The notes under the pieces: generated by a model
The model's input: only the letters and a program-made list of their open reading frames with translations
Databases searched by the model: none
Told to the model about the DNA's origin: nothing
Part shown: piece after piece, positions 44,785-56,622 of the stretch
How positions within the stretch are numbered: the first letter of the stretch is position 1
Layout of the letters: each line of letters opens with the position of its first letter
Made by a program: the position numbers and the translations under genes
Source: Daphnia carinata
Lineage: Eukaryota; Arthropoda; Branchiopoda; Diplostraca; Daphniidae
DNA: 64,000 bases
NCBI RefSeq assembly: GCF_022539665.2
Contig: NC_081331.1
Location: 8,711,534-8,775,533, forward strand
Reading direction: 5' to 3'

Positions 44785-45013
44785 CAGTATAATGGGACTG
44801 AACCGAAATAGAACTGGGAGAAATAGGACTGATTTTTAAGATATTTTAGGTAAGTCCTATTTTTCTAAGGCATTAGTCCTATTTCTTTTTAGAGATAGTG
44901 GAACTTCTAAAATTGTTCGAATTGGAACGATAAGCTTACAATGCGTTACAGCGTCGGCTTATATCCATTATCCTTTTTAAAATACCGACGGTGTTTACTC
45001 ATTACTTAAATGG
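44785..45013. repeat. Diverged second copy of the GAAATAGGACTG element
   Basis: Shares GAGAAATAGGACTGA, the TCGGCTTATATCCATT box and the tail TTTACTCATTA...AAATGG with 40858-41203. Ends are not clear. Confidence 0.65.
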
Positions 45014-45099
45014 GTCACAAAACCTTCTTTTCTTATGCTATTTTAATTAAAATTACAGGAGAACATGAATTATATTATATTTAATAGAGTTCATTTAAC

Positions 45100-45259
45100 A
45101 AAATACTATTAGAGCAAAATCAGAAATATTTATTACTTATATTGCACTTTATGTGGTCATAACAACTTTTCCATTGCACTAATGTTTTACTATTTCATAT
45201 TACTATCGTTACATAATATACAGCTCTTACATATTCTGATTTTGCTCTAATAGTATTTT
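45100..45259. repeat. Perfect 26-bp inverted repeat around a 108-bp spacer
   Basis: AAAATACTATTAGAGCAAAA plus TCAGAA at 45100-45125 recurs exactly inverted at 45234-45259. TTAA lies one base outside each end. Confidence 0.85.
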
Positions 45260-47164
45260 ATTAATTATTTATTAAATACCATGAAATTACACGTTCAGTT
45301 ACGAAGGAGGTGCAATACGTTAGTCCATAGGCATTTTTTAGGTGGTATGGTTGAAATCGGTCTCTTATTTCACTTATTGTAGTGCTCGACCTCTATTTTA
45401 TTGAATCTTGTTTGTGTTTTTAATTATTTCTTTTGGTTGCCTTTGTTAGTTTATTAACGTTAGCGATTAATTTTTGCAACCTACAGATTGTCTTCATCAT
45501 TCGTGTGAAAAACAGCCGCCTTAATAATTTATTGAATAAAAAATGGTAAACCCCAAAATTTACATTATCTAACAATTTTACTTGAGCCAAATGTTTTTGT
45601 GATACTTTAAAACTCACGAGTCTTATTGTCATGGAGGGATCTCCTAAAGCACTCCTGAGCATATCACTTTCAATTTCTTGAATTGAAAATATTGGCATGT
45701 TCCTCCACAATTTTCCTCAGTACTTCTCAACGGTGTGATTGATGCGCTGGGGAGGCTAAGAGCCTTTTTGGAGGTTCCCAGGAAAGAGATGTGCCGTGTA
45801 GGTGGACCAAACCGGAATTTTAATGGAACCCTGTCGTCATGGAGTTATTTTAGGAGTAGCCAACATGGATCGTAGATAGACTTATCACCATGTTCGTTTC
45901 CTTCATAGCAAAATTCCTAGCAAGTTTTTTTGTCAAGATGTGGTATGCAAGTATTTTCCCTTCGTTGACGAAATAGGAAAACACAAGGACTAGAACAATT
46001 TGCTGCCGTAACTAAGATCTGTACTGGCTTTTTATCCCGGTGGTACGGGAAAACTCATTCCTGGCCTTGTCAACTGTTATGGGGTGGAAGTTGAAAACTC
46101 CATGCAGCTGCTACGACAGGAGAGGAGCAAGAGCAACAATTTTCAATGATGTCCAGATATTCAAATATGTCGCGATGTATGAGTGATGCTTCCCGAAGAG
46201 ATCAAGTAAGTGGTGCAATAGAATACTGGAACAGGGAGAAAGACGTGAATATAGGAAGAACTCTAGTAAAACGGTTGGTCCAAGCTCGCAAGAAGGTTGT
46301 CTGTACCAAAAAAGAATTCGCTTCATTGTTGGAGAAAAGGGGGCTGGTGGAAAAAGATTTGCCCTCGAATTTGGAAATGCTTCGAACCAAAGCCATTAAT
46401 TACCACCATAGGATTGCTTCTTCTAACTGGCCTTTGGCATACGAAAAAGAAAATTTAGAAGGGCTTTATGTCCAGATAAAGAAACTTACGATACAGAATC
46501 GAAACTGTCGCCGCTAATTTTAGTTTAGCATGTTTAGACTAAGACAGGTTATCTAAAATGGATTTTTTATCCTCACTGGTTCGTGTAAAGAGAAAACGAA
46601 GTTAAGGAAAGGGATTGCTAAAGCAAAAAAAAACAGCTAAAGAACATATTCTGCTCATCAATCAAACTATTGAAAATTGCACAACTAGAACCCAACCTAA
46701 TGCTGTTGAAGTGGAAATTAAAAAATGGCGAAAACTAGAACCAAGTCACTTTTCTGAAGGAATTTTTCCTTGGCAAACGGACGGAACTAGTAGGTCTGCA
46801 GACAAAATATAATACAACTGATATAATTAATATCCATTTTTGTTTGTATGTGCTCCTAACCTAAAATATTACATCTTTTTCTTAACTATAGTATCTAGTC
46901 GGGATGATTTCACTCTAATCGATACTTGGATGCTCTTAAAAAGATTTGAGGAAGAGGTAGCAGAGACTGCTGTTGAAATTTTTAGATACTTGGAATTTCT
47001 AGTGTCGCATAAAGGGTCCCTGGAATCAAAATTAATATCCTTTGCTCCAACTCCTTTGGATCGAGGTAAACGATTTCTCGTTTTCAATGAAATACGAATA
47101 ACAGAAACAAAGCTCGACTATTTCACTTTTTGAAGAATATTTCCGCAAGACAAACAAGATATGT

Positions 47165-48335
47165 TTAATGACATAGATGACTACTCTGAAGATGAAAGTG
47201 ATAATGAAAGTGATGATGATGGAAACAGTTATAATGAATTGTTTGACCAGTGATTGTAAAACGAATTTGGAAAATAAACAGAATGCAAAGAATATTCCTT
47301 TTTTTATTGGAATAACGATACCGCAACATCATAAGCAAAACTTTTGAAACTTTTTTTACGTCTATAACATTGGGAAGTTTAAAAATTTCCGCGTAAAATG
47401 AATGGCTTCTGTCTTCTAGGATATGATTGGTCGTTGTATTATTTGGAAATTTTTCAACTAAATCACAAAGTTTTGCTAATACAGGCACATCATGACATTC
47501 CCGGAGTTATAAGGAATCGAAATATTACATGTGCAAGATAAAATAAGCAAAAAAAATGTTCAAACCAAGGGCCCAAAGTTTACGACTTTTCGTCGTTTCC
47601 CCTCCTCCCCGTATACTGTCCAAAAATGAAATACTTATTATTGGACAAACTATCCGTGTAAAGCGAAATATTTTAACTGCAATGAAAAGTACTTAGTAAG
47701 GAGTTTCGATTTCTGTAAAACTCAAAGAAGAATTTCCATAAACAACTAAGTAAAAAAAACAAATTCATAGTTTTTGTGATCCATAGATATACTGGACCCA
47801 AAAGATAAAACCGAAAAAAATTCTTTCGTTCTCAAACTTTTTGTTTATGGAAATCGAAAGCTATTACTAAAAGAGTTAAAATTATTCCTTTTAGACCTCA
47901 GAGATTAGTTAACAAGCCAGCATCTAGTTCTTATGGAGGTGTGTTACTAGAACCAGAATTAGCATCTGTCTTTTACATTCCTTCAGACGATTCAATTGTG
48001 GTCTGAAACAAAACAATTAATCCATGCACGAAAGTTCAACTTACTTCATCAACTAAATTATCTACTTCTCGCTGAGCTGCTTTAGCATAATTGTGACAAC
48101 AACTCTCCAAAAATCTTTCTCCGTACTCTGGAAACGTTGAAACATGGCTTAATGCAACACTGCCATATGCACTGCAGTAAGTTGCTGTTTCTGTTTTATT
48201 CGAAAAATGAAAAAAATACTGTAACTTCAGCATTATAGCTTGCTCCCAAAATTTGCCAGCGACAAAAAATGTCGTCTTTAAGACGGTTTTTGCTCTGTTG
48301 TTATGTGGGTTTTGGTTTTCCATCTTTATGAACAC
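47165..48335 (-). pseudogene. Unidentified two-block minus-strand coding remnant
   Basis: Upstream block: ATG at 48323, an open frame to about 48042 that ends at a GATGAA/GTAAGT donor. Downstream block: 47488 to about 47290, protein-like (DRSHSFYAEIFKLPN), with no sure acceptor. The two could be exons of one small gene, convergent with the KDZ transposase. I do not recognise either block. Confidence 0.3.
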
Positions 48336-49106
48336 TAAAATTTTCCTTTTTACTACCCTTAAACAACAAAAAGCGAATTAAAACTTCAGAAAAATGTGAA
48401 AATGATAAAAACTTACAATTAGGCCTAACTTTTTGTGTTTCATTTCATACGATATAAATTGTTGGCATTTGAAATGTTGCAGACGACGGTTGCAGACGAC
48501 ACTTTAACAGCCGGGTTGTTGCCTTCTTCAATTGCGGTGTGTACTGCTTGGTGAGCCAATCAAAACGCAGGAATCGTGTGCTGCTGGTACCCGAACGGTC
48601 GAGTCAACTCACGGAGATCATGTTGTTATAGAACCGCGCACAGACCGGAATTACTGAAGATCACCAGAAGAACTTTAGTCCGGGTCTTAAAGGAGGCCAT
48701 CTTACAGCTAGACCAAAGTACACAAGAATATCTGATGCACAACTAGATCCATATCTCACAAATATGTTAAAATGCAACCCAAAATTTGGTAATGTTAATT
48801 CTTGCACTTGCATTACAGAGCTAATCAGACTCCGAGAAAACTTCGACATCTTGTTCATATGAGCCAGCTGCCGATCACCTTGTAATGCATTGTTTCAACA
48901 CAGGTTTGCAGATGTTCAACCCTCTTAAAATACAGGATAATGCAGTCATTCATCGTTACTCTAAAAATTTTTACTTGAATGCGCCAACGCCCATTGATAG
49001 GGATTTCATCCACCCCAGTTTCGTTAGCGATATGTAATATGTGCCTGCAAGGTATACGATGTTGCAGATATGCGGAACAACAGCAATTACTTCAAGCTTG
49101 GGAAAT
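48336..49106. other. Small transposon fragments, no gene
   Basis: 48624-48647 repeats part of the 51520-51583 fragment (GTTATAGAACCGCGCACAG). Plus-strand 48690-48870 encodes a short helix-turn-helix-like stretch (RISDAQLDPYLTNML) in a broken frame. Confidence 0.4.
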
Positions 49107-49497
49107 TGTCGCGGGCAGAAACGGAAGAATGATTATCTTTAGCGTAGATGAGTCACCCGCTTCTTGTGCCACGCTGCAACCGGGGTAAACAACTCACCAG
49201 AAAATGGTACCCTAAGAGAGATGAGGAGATACGGAAGGTGTGTGATTCGCGCTGCAGCATAAAACATTGCTGCGAAACTCCGTTCGATGAGTCTTCATTG
49301 GAGGAGCTCCGGGAGTTGTCTAAACTCCGTTAGAGGAGTTCCATTGGTTTCCCTAGAGGTCTTCATTGTGTTTCTCCATGTTTGCGTAAGGCCTTTCTGT
49401 TTATCCTTGTGTTGGTCTTAGCGAAAAAAGCCGTTTTAATTATTTTCATCACTTGGTGTATTATTTTTTTGTGTTTAATACGAATAAATGTGTGACA
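49107..49497. repeat. Diverged LTR copy (family of 43040-43442)
   Basis: 391 bp, TGTCGC...GTGACA, alignable with the solo LTR over its length. No target duplication is visible (AAAT against ACGC). Confidence 0.75.
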
Positions 49498-49759
49498 ACG
49501 CAGTAAAAGCCAGATGTAGAGGCTATAACATGTAGGTGGGATACCTAATAAAAACTATTATTAATTCTATCAATTTCAAATAGCAATGTTGTGTGTTGAG
49601 ATTTGATTTTCGGAGACGGATGTCGACGGCCCGAAAAACAAATCACAAAGCTTAAGGTTTGCGCTGGCGAATATTTCCTTGGCTGCTCCGATTACTTCAG
49701 CTTTCTGTATGTTATTACGGGGAGTATTACGGTATTATTGATCAAGATAACTATTTACC

Positions 49760-50071
49760 TTAATCGAAGTTACCTTGAAAAATATATAAGGCCATCTTTA
49801 ATCCTTTCCGTTGTTTCGTCCAGGGTAAAAAAACCGGCTGTCTAAATCCAAAGTCATCCTTCATCATGATGGTGTAGATAGACATTCCTAATTTGTTTCT
49901 CCGATGGGTTTCGTCTAGTTGAATGGTCTTAGGATATTTAGTATACAGTTCGACTTCTTGTAGTTGTATGTAAATTAGGTTAACATCACCGTCGGCATCG
50001 GTGTCGATGTGGATAATGCTACCTCCAGTATGGAGGTGCTCTATGTTTCTGACGTGAGGCTCTGAACTCAA
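49760..50071 (-). pseudogene. MULE-type transposase fragment
   Basis: About 100 codons on the minus strand. The block IQLDETHRRNKLGMSIYTIM, then DDFGFRQPVF, fits the first catalytic Asp region of MULE transposases and the related ZSWIM proteins. No ATG, no other domain. A fragment recognised by motif only. Confidence 0.5.
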
Positions 50072-50789
50072 GTGGGAACAAGATAAACTATTTTTGACAG
50101 GAAAAACTTCACTTTAAAAAATTCCCGTTCCTAAAATAGTTAATATTAAGTTATACTACTAAAATGGGATATAGTTTAATAAATATCCTCGATTAATGTA
50201 ATTGCGGCGTCTAGAAAACATTTACTTATATTTTAAAAAAATTTCGAAAAAATGAGGTAGTGTCATTAGGCATCCTATAAGCACAATGCAATGTTCGGAT
50301 ACTACATGACTAGCATGCAAATCAAAAATTCTTATAGATAAAAATTTTAAAAAATTGTGCTGGATAGCCCATTATTTGATTAACTTCGGGGCAAAATTTT
50401 ATTTTTTTTGTCGTCATTTTTAATGCCCCTTTTTTACGTTTGCGCAAGGGACCCTATCGCCATGAGACACCATGTTAAAAAGCCCAAAAACCCTTGGTGT
50501 TCTAATAATAAGGGCGGGTACTGTATCATTGTAATATGAGTTGACGAAGTAACATAAATGATGAAACGTTTACGTTAAGTTTTTTCTGGTAACCATATAT
50601 AATATTTATTGTACTGTTAGGCTTTAGTTATAACAAATTCAAATATCTGTATCGGAAACAATCGAAGTAAAGGGTATTTCACCAAGAGATAAATTCACGT
50701 TAGATGAAAAACCATCATCTTCCACATCAGATATTACTTTGAAGCATGGCTCAAAAGTGTTGTCTGCTATCGCTTTTTGATAACGGTAC

Positions 50790-51279
50790 AGTGCCGGTCC
50801 ACTTATAGAACCGCTTAGCTATAGAACCGGGTCGGTTATCGAACCGATTTTTCCTTGCCGTGTTTCAGCGCCGCCATTGGCTGTATTTTGAACTAAATCC
50901 ATATTTTTGGGTTGGAATGAACGGCTTACGCACTTTAAAACGTACAAACACATGTTATTGAAACTGGTTTTAGCAATTTTAGACAATAGTGCAAATTGAT
51001 TTAATGACTTTACGTAAAATAATAGCCTTCCTAACGAATTCAGGCGGATAACAATAGAACAAAATGACTTATTGTTCTACTTTTCTCTTTGCCTTTTAAT
51101 GTTATCAGAATTTTTAAACAACTGTTTTACAAAACGACAATTTTCGTGTCGTTTTGCTCGTCGGTCGTTTTGTTTTTTTCCATTTATTAATTATGGGCGC
51201 TGAAACACGGCAGAGAAAAATCGTTTCGATAACCCAGCCGGTTCGATAGCTAAGGGTTTCTAGAAGTGGACCGGCACTG
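50790..51279. mobile_element. 490-bp inverted-repeat (MITE-like) element, TA flanks
   Basis: Ends CAGTGCCGGTCCACTTATAG and, inverted, CAGTGCCGGTCCACTTCTAG. The inverted arms extend about 85 bp on each side. TA lies at 50788-50789 and 51280-51281. No coding frame. Confidence 0.88.
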
Positions 51280-51519
51280 TATCTAATATAATGACCAATC
51301 GTTGATGGGGCATCCTCTTTGTGGTAGAACCCTATTGTTGGTAAAATAATGCAGGAATGGTTGAGGTATTAAATTCTAATATGAGAACCCCCTTCCCCCT
51401 ATTCTGGGTAGTTGCATAGAGATCAGCACTACCCCTGTGCTATTCGCTTTTACATTGCCATACTATCAAAATTTGTGTGATGAAAGAATCGAGGATACGT
51501 GGCTCTGAGATCGGCTGCT

Positions 51520-51583
51520 CGGTTATAGAACCATTCAGTTATAGAACCGCGCACAGGCCGGTTCTATAACTGGACCGGCACTG
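51520..51583. repeat. Terminal fragment of a related inverted-repeat element
   Basis: Ends GTTCTATAACTGGACCGGCACTG followed by TA, the same terminus as 50790-51279. Its other end is missing. Confidence 0.75.
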
Positions 51584-53058
51584 TAATTGATAATAAATAA
51601 ATACTTTTTCCATTCCCCCCCCCTCAATCAATCATTGACAGACTTCGATAAAATTAAATTTATTTCAAGACTTTTTTAACACAGACATAAATAGTTTAAG
51701 GAAATCTGAACGCCATACTATTTTTTTTAAGCATGTATCTTCAATATTTCAAGTTTTAAAGACCATGTCTAATGTCGTATACGGGTCCAGTTTTCCCTTA
51801 CTAACAACTACTAAACCAATTTGGTTAACAAAAATTTAAGCATAAATTTAAGTACCCTTTACAATATAATACCTTTCAAAGCGCTAAATTTATTTTATTT
51901 TCAGAGATGAATACAAAATACGGTTTTTGTCTATTTTGGGTCCGCTCTCCCCTAATATTGAATCCGGTTTTTTTAAATACCAATTTCTCATCCCATGGGT
52001 TGAAAACTACCTTAAAAGTGAAAGGGCAGTTATTAGAAAATTGAAATTAGTTTGCGCGAGTGTGATCCTTCGGGTGGGATTGGGACTTTCCGTCGTGCTT
52101 ACAGATCGCGATTGCGTGCTTAAATCTCCACTTCTCGTCCTAAGATGCACCTTCCAGCTTCAAGAAAAAAAATATGTAATCATAATTCCAACTAGATATA
52201 ATAGTGTTTCATGCTTACCACTTTATTGTAAGCAGCGACAGTCTTCTTGTCCTTTAAAACGCAGAGCGTAGAAATTAACAATGTCCAATTCCTGTAAAAA
52301 AATCTCAAATTCCTCCCAACTATCAAAAGCCTTACCTGTTTCAGTGTAGCTTATCATTTTTGAAAACTTAAAAAGAGCTAAAATTTATGTTTTAGCAATC
52401 TATAAAAAGACTAACTGTAATAATTCATAAGAATATTGTCGATTAGTATTTGCAAGTATAATGTATTTAATTTTTCGATACAATATTTAAGAAAACTAAC
52501 TATAATAAAATATACGATAACACGATAATTAATCTTTCGTTACAATAGCGAAAAAGAACTTTAAGTGCACCGATATCTTTTGTTGCAGTAGCGAATAAGG
52601 CCACTTAGTGCAACGAAACATTTCGTTGCAATAGTGAAAAAAATATTTATTGCACGGAAAGGTCTCGTTGCAATAGGGATAAAGGCCGTTATTTTAGCGA
52701 AATATTTCGTTGTAGTAGATTCTACCGTAGAGAAATTTCCAGGAAAATCCAAACATTTCACGAGATTCCAGGAGATTCCAATCACACCTGGTGATTAATA
52801 ATAAATGATTAATTTTCATTTTTCTTTCTTTTGGGCTTTTTGCCTTGAACATTTTTTAGTCTTTTCGGCTAGTTGCCCAAAAGAATCTAGGTTTTCCGAC
52901 TTTTGTTGTGTTGTTGTGTTTTAGGACTTTTGTCATTCGACACTTGGACGAGTGGTTCGCGACCATAGGACATCTGTCTAGCGACGTCTGGACTACTGGT
53001 TGTCGACCTTTGGCCGCGACAACGATATATTGCTGAACCAAGCAAGCCCTGTACTGTG
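51584..53058. other. AT-rich, no gene recognised
   Basis: 52530-52720 holds four loose copies of TTTCGTTGCAATAGCGAAAA, spaced about 45-50 bp. No supported exon. Confidence 0.4.
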
Positions 53059-53634
53059 CAGTGGATCCTATCTTTCGGAAAAGATAAGATAGAATGGCAA
53101 AAGTTAAGATACTTCCGGCATCTTTTCGATAACTTGTATCGGGCGTCAATTTGAGCCGAAAAAAAGTATCTTTATCTTATGCTAAGCCAATTTTAGCCTA
53201 AAGTTACCGAAAAGATACAAGATACTTTAGGCGCCATCTAGCGGCGACAAGTTCATTTATTTGGAATAAAATTTTCGGGTCTCATTGTTTTAGTCATCCC
53301 TTGTCTCGTGGATGTCGATCAAAAATAAATGAATTATGAAGCTACAAATTTGATGCAACCCAGAATTTCAATTAATCTTCGATTCAGAATTTTTTTATTT
53401 AGTTTTGCGTTATTACTAAGTATCTTGTATCTTATTTTATCTTATCTTTAGCCTAAAATGAGAATTTTTAAAAATTTTTAAAAATATCTTATCTTAACTG
53501 GTTTTTTTTGGTAGTATCTTCTATCGAAGCATTTTTTTCGGTATTTACAAAATATCTTAACTTAACTTTGTATTTAAAATTTTTTTTTACAGTAACTGTA
53601 TCTACAGGGTAAAAAAAAAAGATAGGAAGCACTG
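53059..53634. mobile_element. 576-bp hAT-type MITE
   Basis: Ends CAGTGGATCCTATCTTT and, inverted, CAGTGCTTCCTATCTTT. An exact 8-bp duplication GTACTGTG lies at 53051-53058 and 53635-53642. CAGTG ends with 8-bp duplications are typical of the hAT superfamily. It is rich in AAGATA/TATCTT words and has no coding frame. Confidence 0.85.
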
Positions 53635-54519
53635 GTACTGTGTGACAAGTTGACTCCCATGCCAACGACGTTTGGACTTTTTTAATTATTATTATTAAAT
53701 GAATAGGTATTCATAATTAATTGTAATTATTTTATAGCTATTTTTGTTCGGGTTTATCGAGTAATAAACTTTAATATTGTTATTGTAGAAGAAAAGTGTT
53801 ATTATAATTACGTGAGTGCAATTACAATTAAACTATTAATTACTGTTTAGACATGGCCTTTTATTATTACACGTTTAATAATATTAAATATGGGTTATTA
53901 TATAATTTTTAAAAACCTACTAAAAATTATAGCCCACAAGAGTGTCTTTAACATTCAAATTTAAATTTGAATTCAATAAACTAATAAAAAGAAATACATT
54001 TTAGTGAAAGTTACCATATTGATTAAAGCTTTCGAGATGTATAAAAATTAAAAACAACAAAATTATATACAAAAATACCTGCAAAATAATTAGGGGGAAT
54101 ATTAATGGAGTCCATTGGTCGCTGGCACGGAAGCCCACTTGTCCTAAAGTGTACCGCTCGTTGGGTTCAGCAACATTTCATTGTTGCACCCAAACGACGA
54201 GAACCAGCAGTCCAAGCGTCGATAGGCAGATGTCCAAGTGTCGGAAACCTGTAACCAAAAATCGGAAATCCTGGAGTCCTTTGGGTAACTCACCCAAAAA
54301 GGTACATTTCTTGTTTTTCGGAAGCAACAAAACATTTTCTATATTGTTGTAAAATAATGAATAATAATGAGGATAGATGGAAAGCTAGGATTTGGGAAAA
54401 AGAGAAGAGAAGAAGAAATAGCTAAAGTTGGGGGCTAGAAAAATAAAAATTCTACAGTGCAAAGTTTATATTAACTTAAAAATTTTTAAGTTTAAGGACA
54501 ATACAATATGCAATATTAC
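53635..54519. other. AT-rich, no gene recognised
   Basis: Nothing recognised beyond low-complexity sequence. Confidence 0.4.
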
Positions 54520-54705
54520 CTCGTTGTTCATTGGTAACATTATTTTTGTTGCAAAGTGGCCATGAGGTTTAGCATAGTAAAAGATGTGATTTCTAACAGG
54601 TTTTGCTTCTGGAAACTCTGGTGGTCGATATTCTAAGTGTTCGAATTGTTCTTGATTTATTTTTTTGCTTTGACAACGTTGTTGAAAATACACCCACTTT
54701 TGCGA
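54520..54705 (-). CDS. Possible internal exon of an unidentified minus-strand gene
   Basis: On the minus strand GATACAG precedes 62 open codons in phase 0 and GAG/GTAATA ends them at 54520. The composition looks like real protein (EHLEYRPPEFPEAKPV). It would lie head-to-head with the LAMP gene. No start or following exon was found, and I do not recognise it. Confidence 0.3.
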
Positions 54706-54787
54706 CTGTATCACGTATTTCTATCACTTTTAGTTCTTCGTCGGAAACAGTTCATAATCCGCAGTCTGTTCTGATTAAGCGAAAGTC

Positions 54788-56396
54788 ATGCATTTTGAAA
54801 GAATAATATACTTGCTATTAATTTGCATTTGTTCAGGTAAAGTCATAAATTTATTTCTATAGCTTAAAGCACAGTGATCGCTTTGGTTTTCCATCGAATA
54901 ATTTATGTCCATAATGAAATAAATCGAATGTTGTGCATATTTCGTAGTGTTTAAACATGCAATGTTGTTAACAGTATTTCCTTTGAATGTTGAAGTGTTA
55001 ACAGGAGTAGTTGCTGAATTGTGATAAAAATTGAAATGCTTAGAATGGAATTCGACAAAATTATCTTTATTGTTACTGATTTCATTTTACCTTTTGCCTA
55101 CTTTTTTTTTTTTTTTTTTTTAAAGGAAATGCCTTGGTGGATCCAATTCTGACAGGTATAATAGATATTCATGTCAATTCAGTTTTGAGTGTAACATATT
55201 GATTCCAGCAGCTGTGCCTGAAATGTCCAATAATGAGACATCTATCAATGAGTCATCTGGTGTCGAAACTACCACCACCTTGATAACCACCCCTTCAACA
55301 GTCATCCCTTCAACAGCCTCTTCCTCAACAATCCCTCCTTCCACGTCTTCTCCTTCAACAATCATGCCTTCAACAATCACTCCAACAATCATTCCATCAA
55401 CTCCCTCTTCAACAATCACCCCTTCAACATCTACTCCAAAACCTAATCCTCCCCATCCCTCTGGTACGAATTGGGTGGTTGTGGATGAAGAAACAAACAT
55501 AACATGCATAGTGGTGAAGCTCTCAGCAACAATGATCATTCCGTACCAAACAATCAACGGCAATGTAATAGTAAATTCTATATTGGTGTGATTCCTTGTC
55601 ATCTCTGTTTTTAATAGGTTGAAAATGCTACAATGGCTATACCTAGTAATGCCACATCCAATGGTACGTGTAATCTTGGCGTTTTGGATGATCCAAATAC
55701 CCAGAAAATATCCTTGCAGTGGATGTCTGGCAAGAATGTTATCCCTAATATGTTAACATTTGTCTTTCACAAAAACATGACTAGGTAGGGTTTCATGCAA
55801 TTGTCATAACAAGTTGCTAACAGAAGCTATTTAGTAGTGGAAATGAGTCATCTGCGGAGGAACGAGTTTTTCTTTCAGACATTACGGTGCAGCTTTATCT
55901 GGACTCTATTAATTTCCCAAACGCAACAGGTAGTAAGTGTTCGTACACAACTTAATTGTTAGATGCTATTTATATATTTTTTTAAAAATATTTTTAGGAG
56001 AATATACTTATGCTGAACGTCTGAATAGCAATTTGCATTCAGTAGCTGTCAACAATTCTTATAGGTGCAATTCCCAGGAGAGTATTGCACTGGATGTTCA
56101 GGAGTTAGATAGCTCGGCTACTATTCACATGGCGCACTTGCAAATGGAAGCCTTCCGAACATCGGTTAATGATAAGTTTAGTTCTGGTGAGGAAACTATT
56201 CTAATCATAGACGATTCAGGAAGTTAATGGTTTTATTCTCATTTCAGCGGTTGATTGTCCTGCTGATAAAGTTGTCACATCAGACATTGTACCAATTGCT
56301 GTGGGTTGTGCCTTGGCTGCGCTCGTGGTAGTTGTCCTTGTTGCGTATCTCATTGGTAGAAGACGTGCTCGTCAAAGAGGGTATCAAAGTGTTTGA
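54788..56396 (+). CDS. Lamp1: Lysosome-associated membrane glycoprotein (LAMP family), seven exons
   Basis: Exons 54788-54836, 55126-55155, 55209-55564, 55618-55784, 55835-55929, 55998-56186 and 56248-56396 join in frame to 344 residues. All introns are GT-AG and most are about 50-70 bp. Order: signal peptide ([16 protein letters not shown]), a mucin-like Ser/Thr/Pro hinge of about 65 residues, one LAMP luminal domain with four Cys (two expected disulfides) and the FPNATG and LQMEAF blocks, a membrane helix ([19 protein letters not shown]), and a short basic tail ending GYQSV. That tail is the Gly-Tyr-x-x-hydrophobic lysosomal sorting signal bound by AP adaptors. Type I protein of the lysosome membrane. 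One luminal domain, where vertebrate LAMP1/2 have two. Poly(A) signal AATAAA at 56617. Confidence 0.92.
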
Positions 56397-56616
56397 AGAA
56401 CGGAGAAACCGTAGCAAATGGATTACATGGGAAATGCTATGTTATTGGTGTATTGGTATCGGGGAAATTGCTGTGTTACTAAAAGTTCGTCAGAATTGCG
56501 TGAATTGGCTGGAAAGTTAAAACTGTCTCGATTTTATATTTGCTAGTGTAGCTCTGGCTTAAATTTTTTTATACTGTTTCGAATTTCTGGCATGTCTGTG
56601 GTAAACCGATGACGGA

Positions 56617-56622
56617 AATAAA
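56617..56622 (+). terminator. Poly(A) signal of the LAMP gene
   Basis: AATAAA about 220 bases after the stop codon. Confidence 0.7.

Larger units (their letters stand above)
44122..47253 (+). pseudogene. KDZ-type transposase, C-terminal part
   Basis: It resumes directly after the right-hand CAAAGCCGA with LHVDGNFK (44126-44149), the first catalytic Asp box of KDZ transposases. CGDSAYTAGR near 44397 and RHDGLL near 44463 are the next conserved block. DVVCKYFPF and KTHSWPCQ near 45940-46065 follow, then TTGEEQEQ at 46113-46136 (the catalytic Glu region), then a coiled-coil-like tail (46146-47133) and an acidic end (47160-47253). Frames break at several points, and two small inverted-repeat elements lie inside. 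If introns existed, they cannot be separated from decay. Confidence 0.65.

Noticed and set aside
55174-55602. 142-codon minus-strand frame rich in Val/Glu/Gly
   Set aside because: It is the antisense of the LAMP Ser/Thr/Pro hinge; the periodic composition comes from the repeat.
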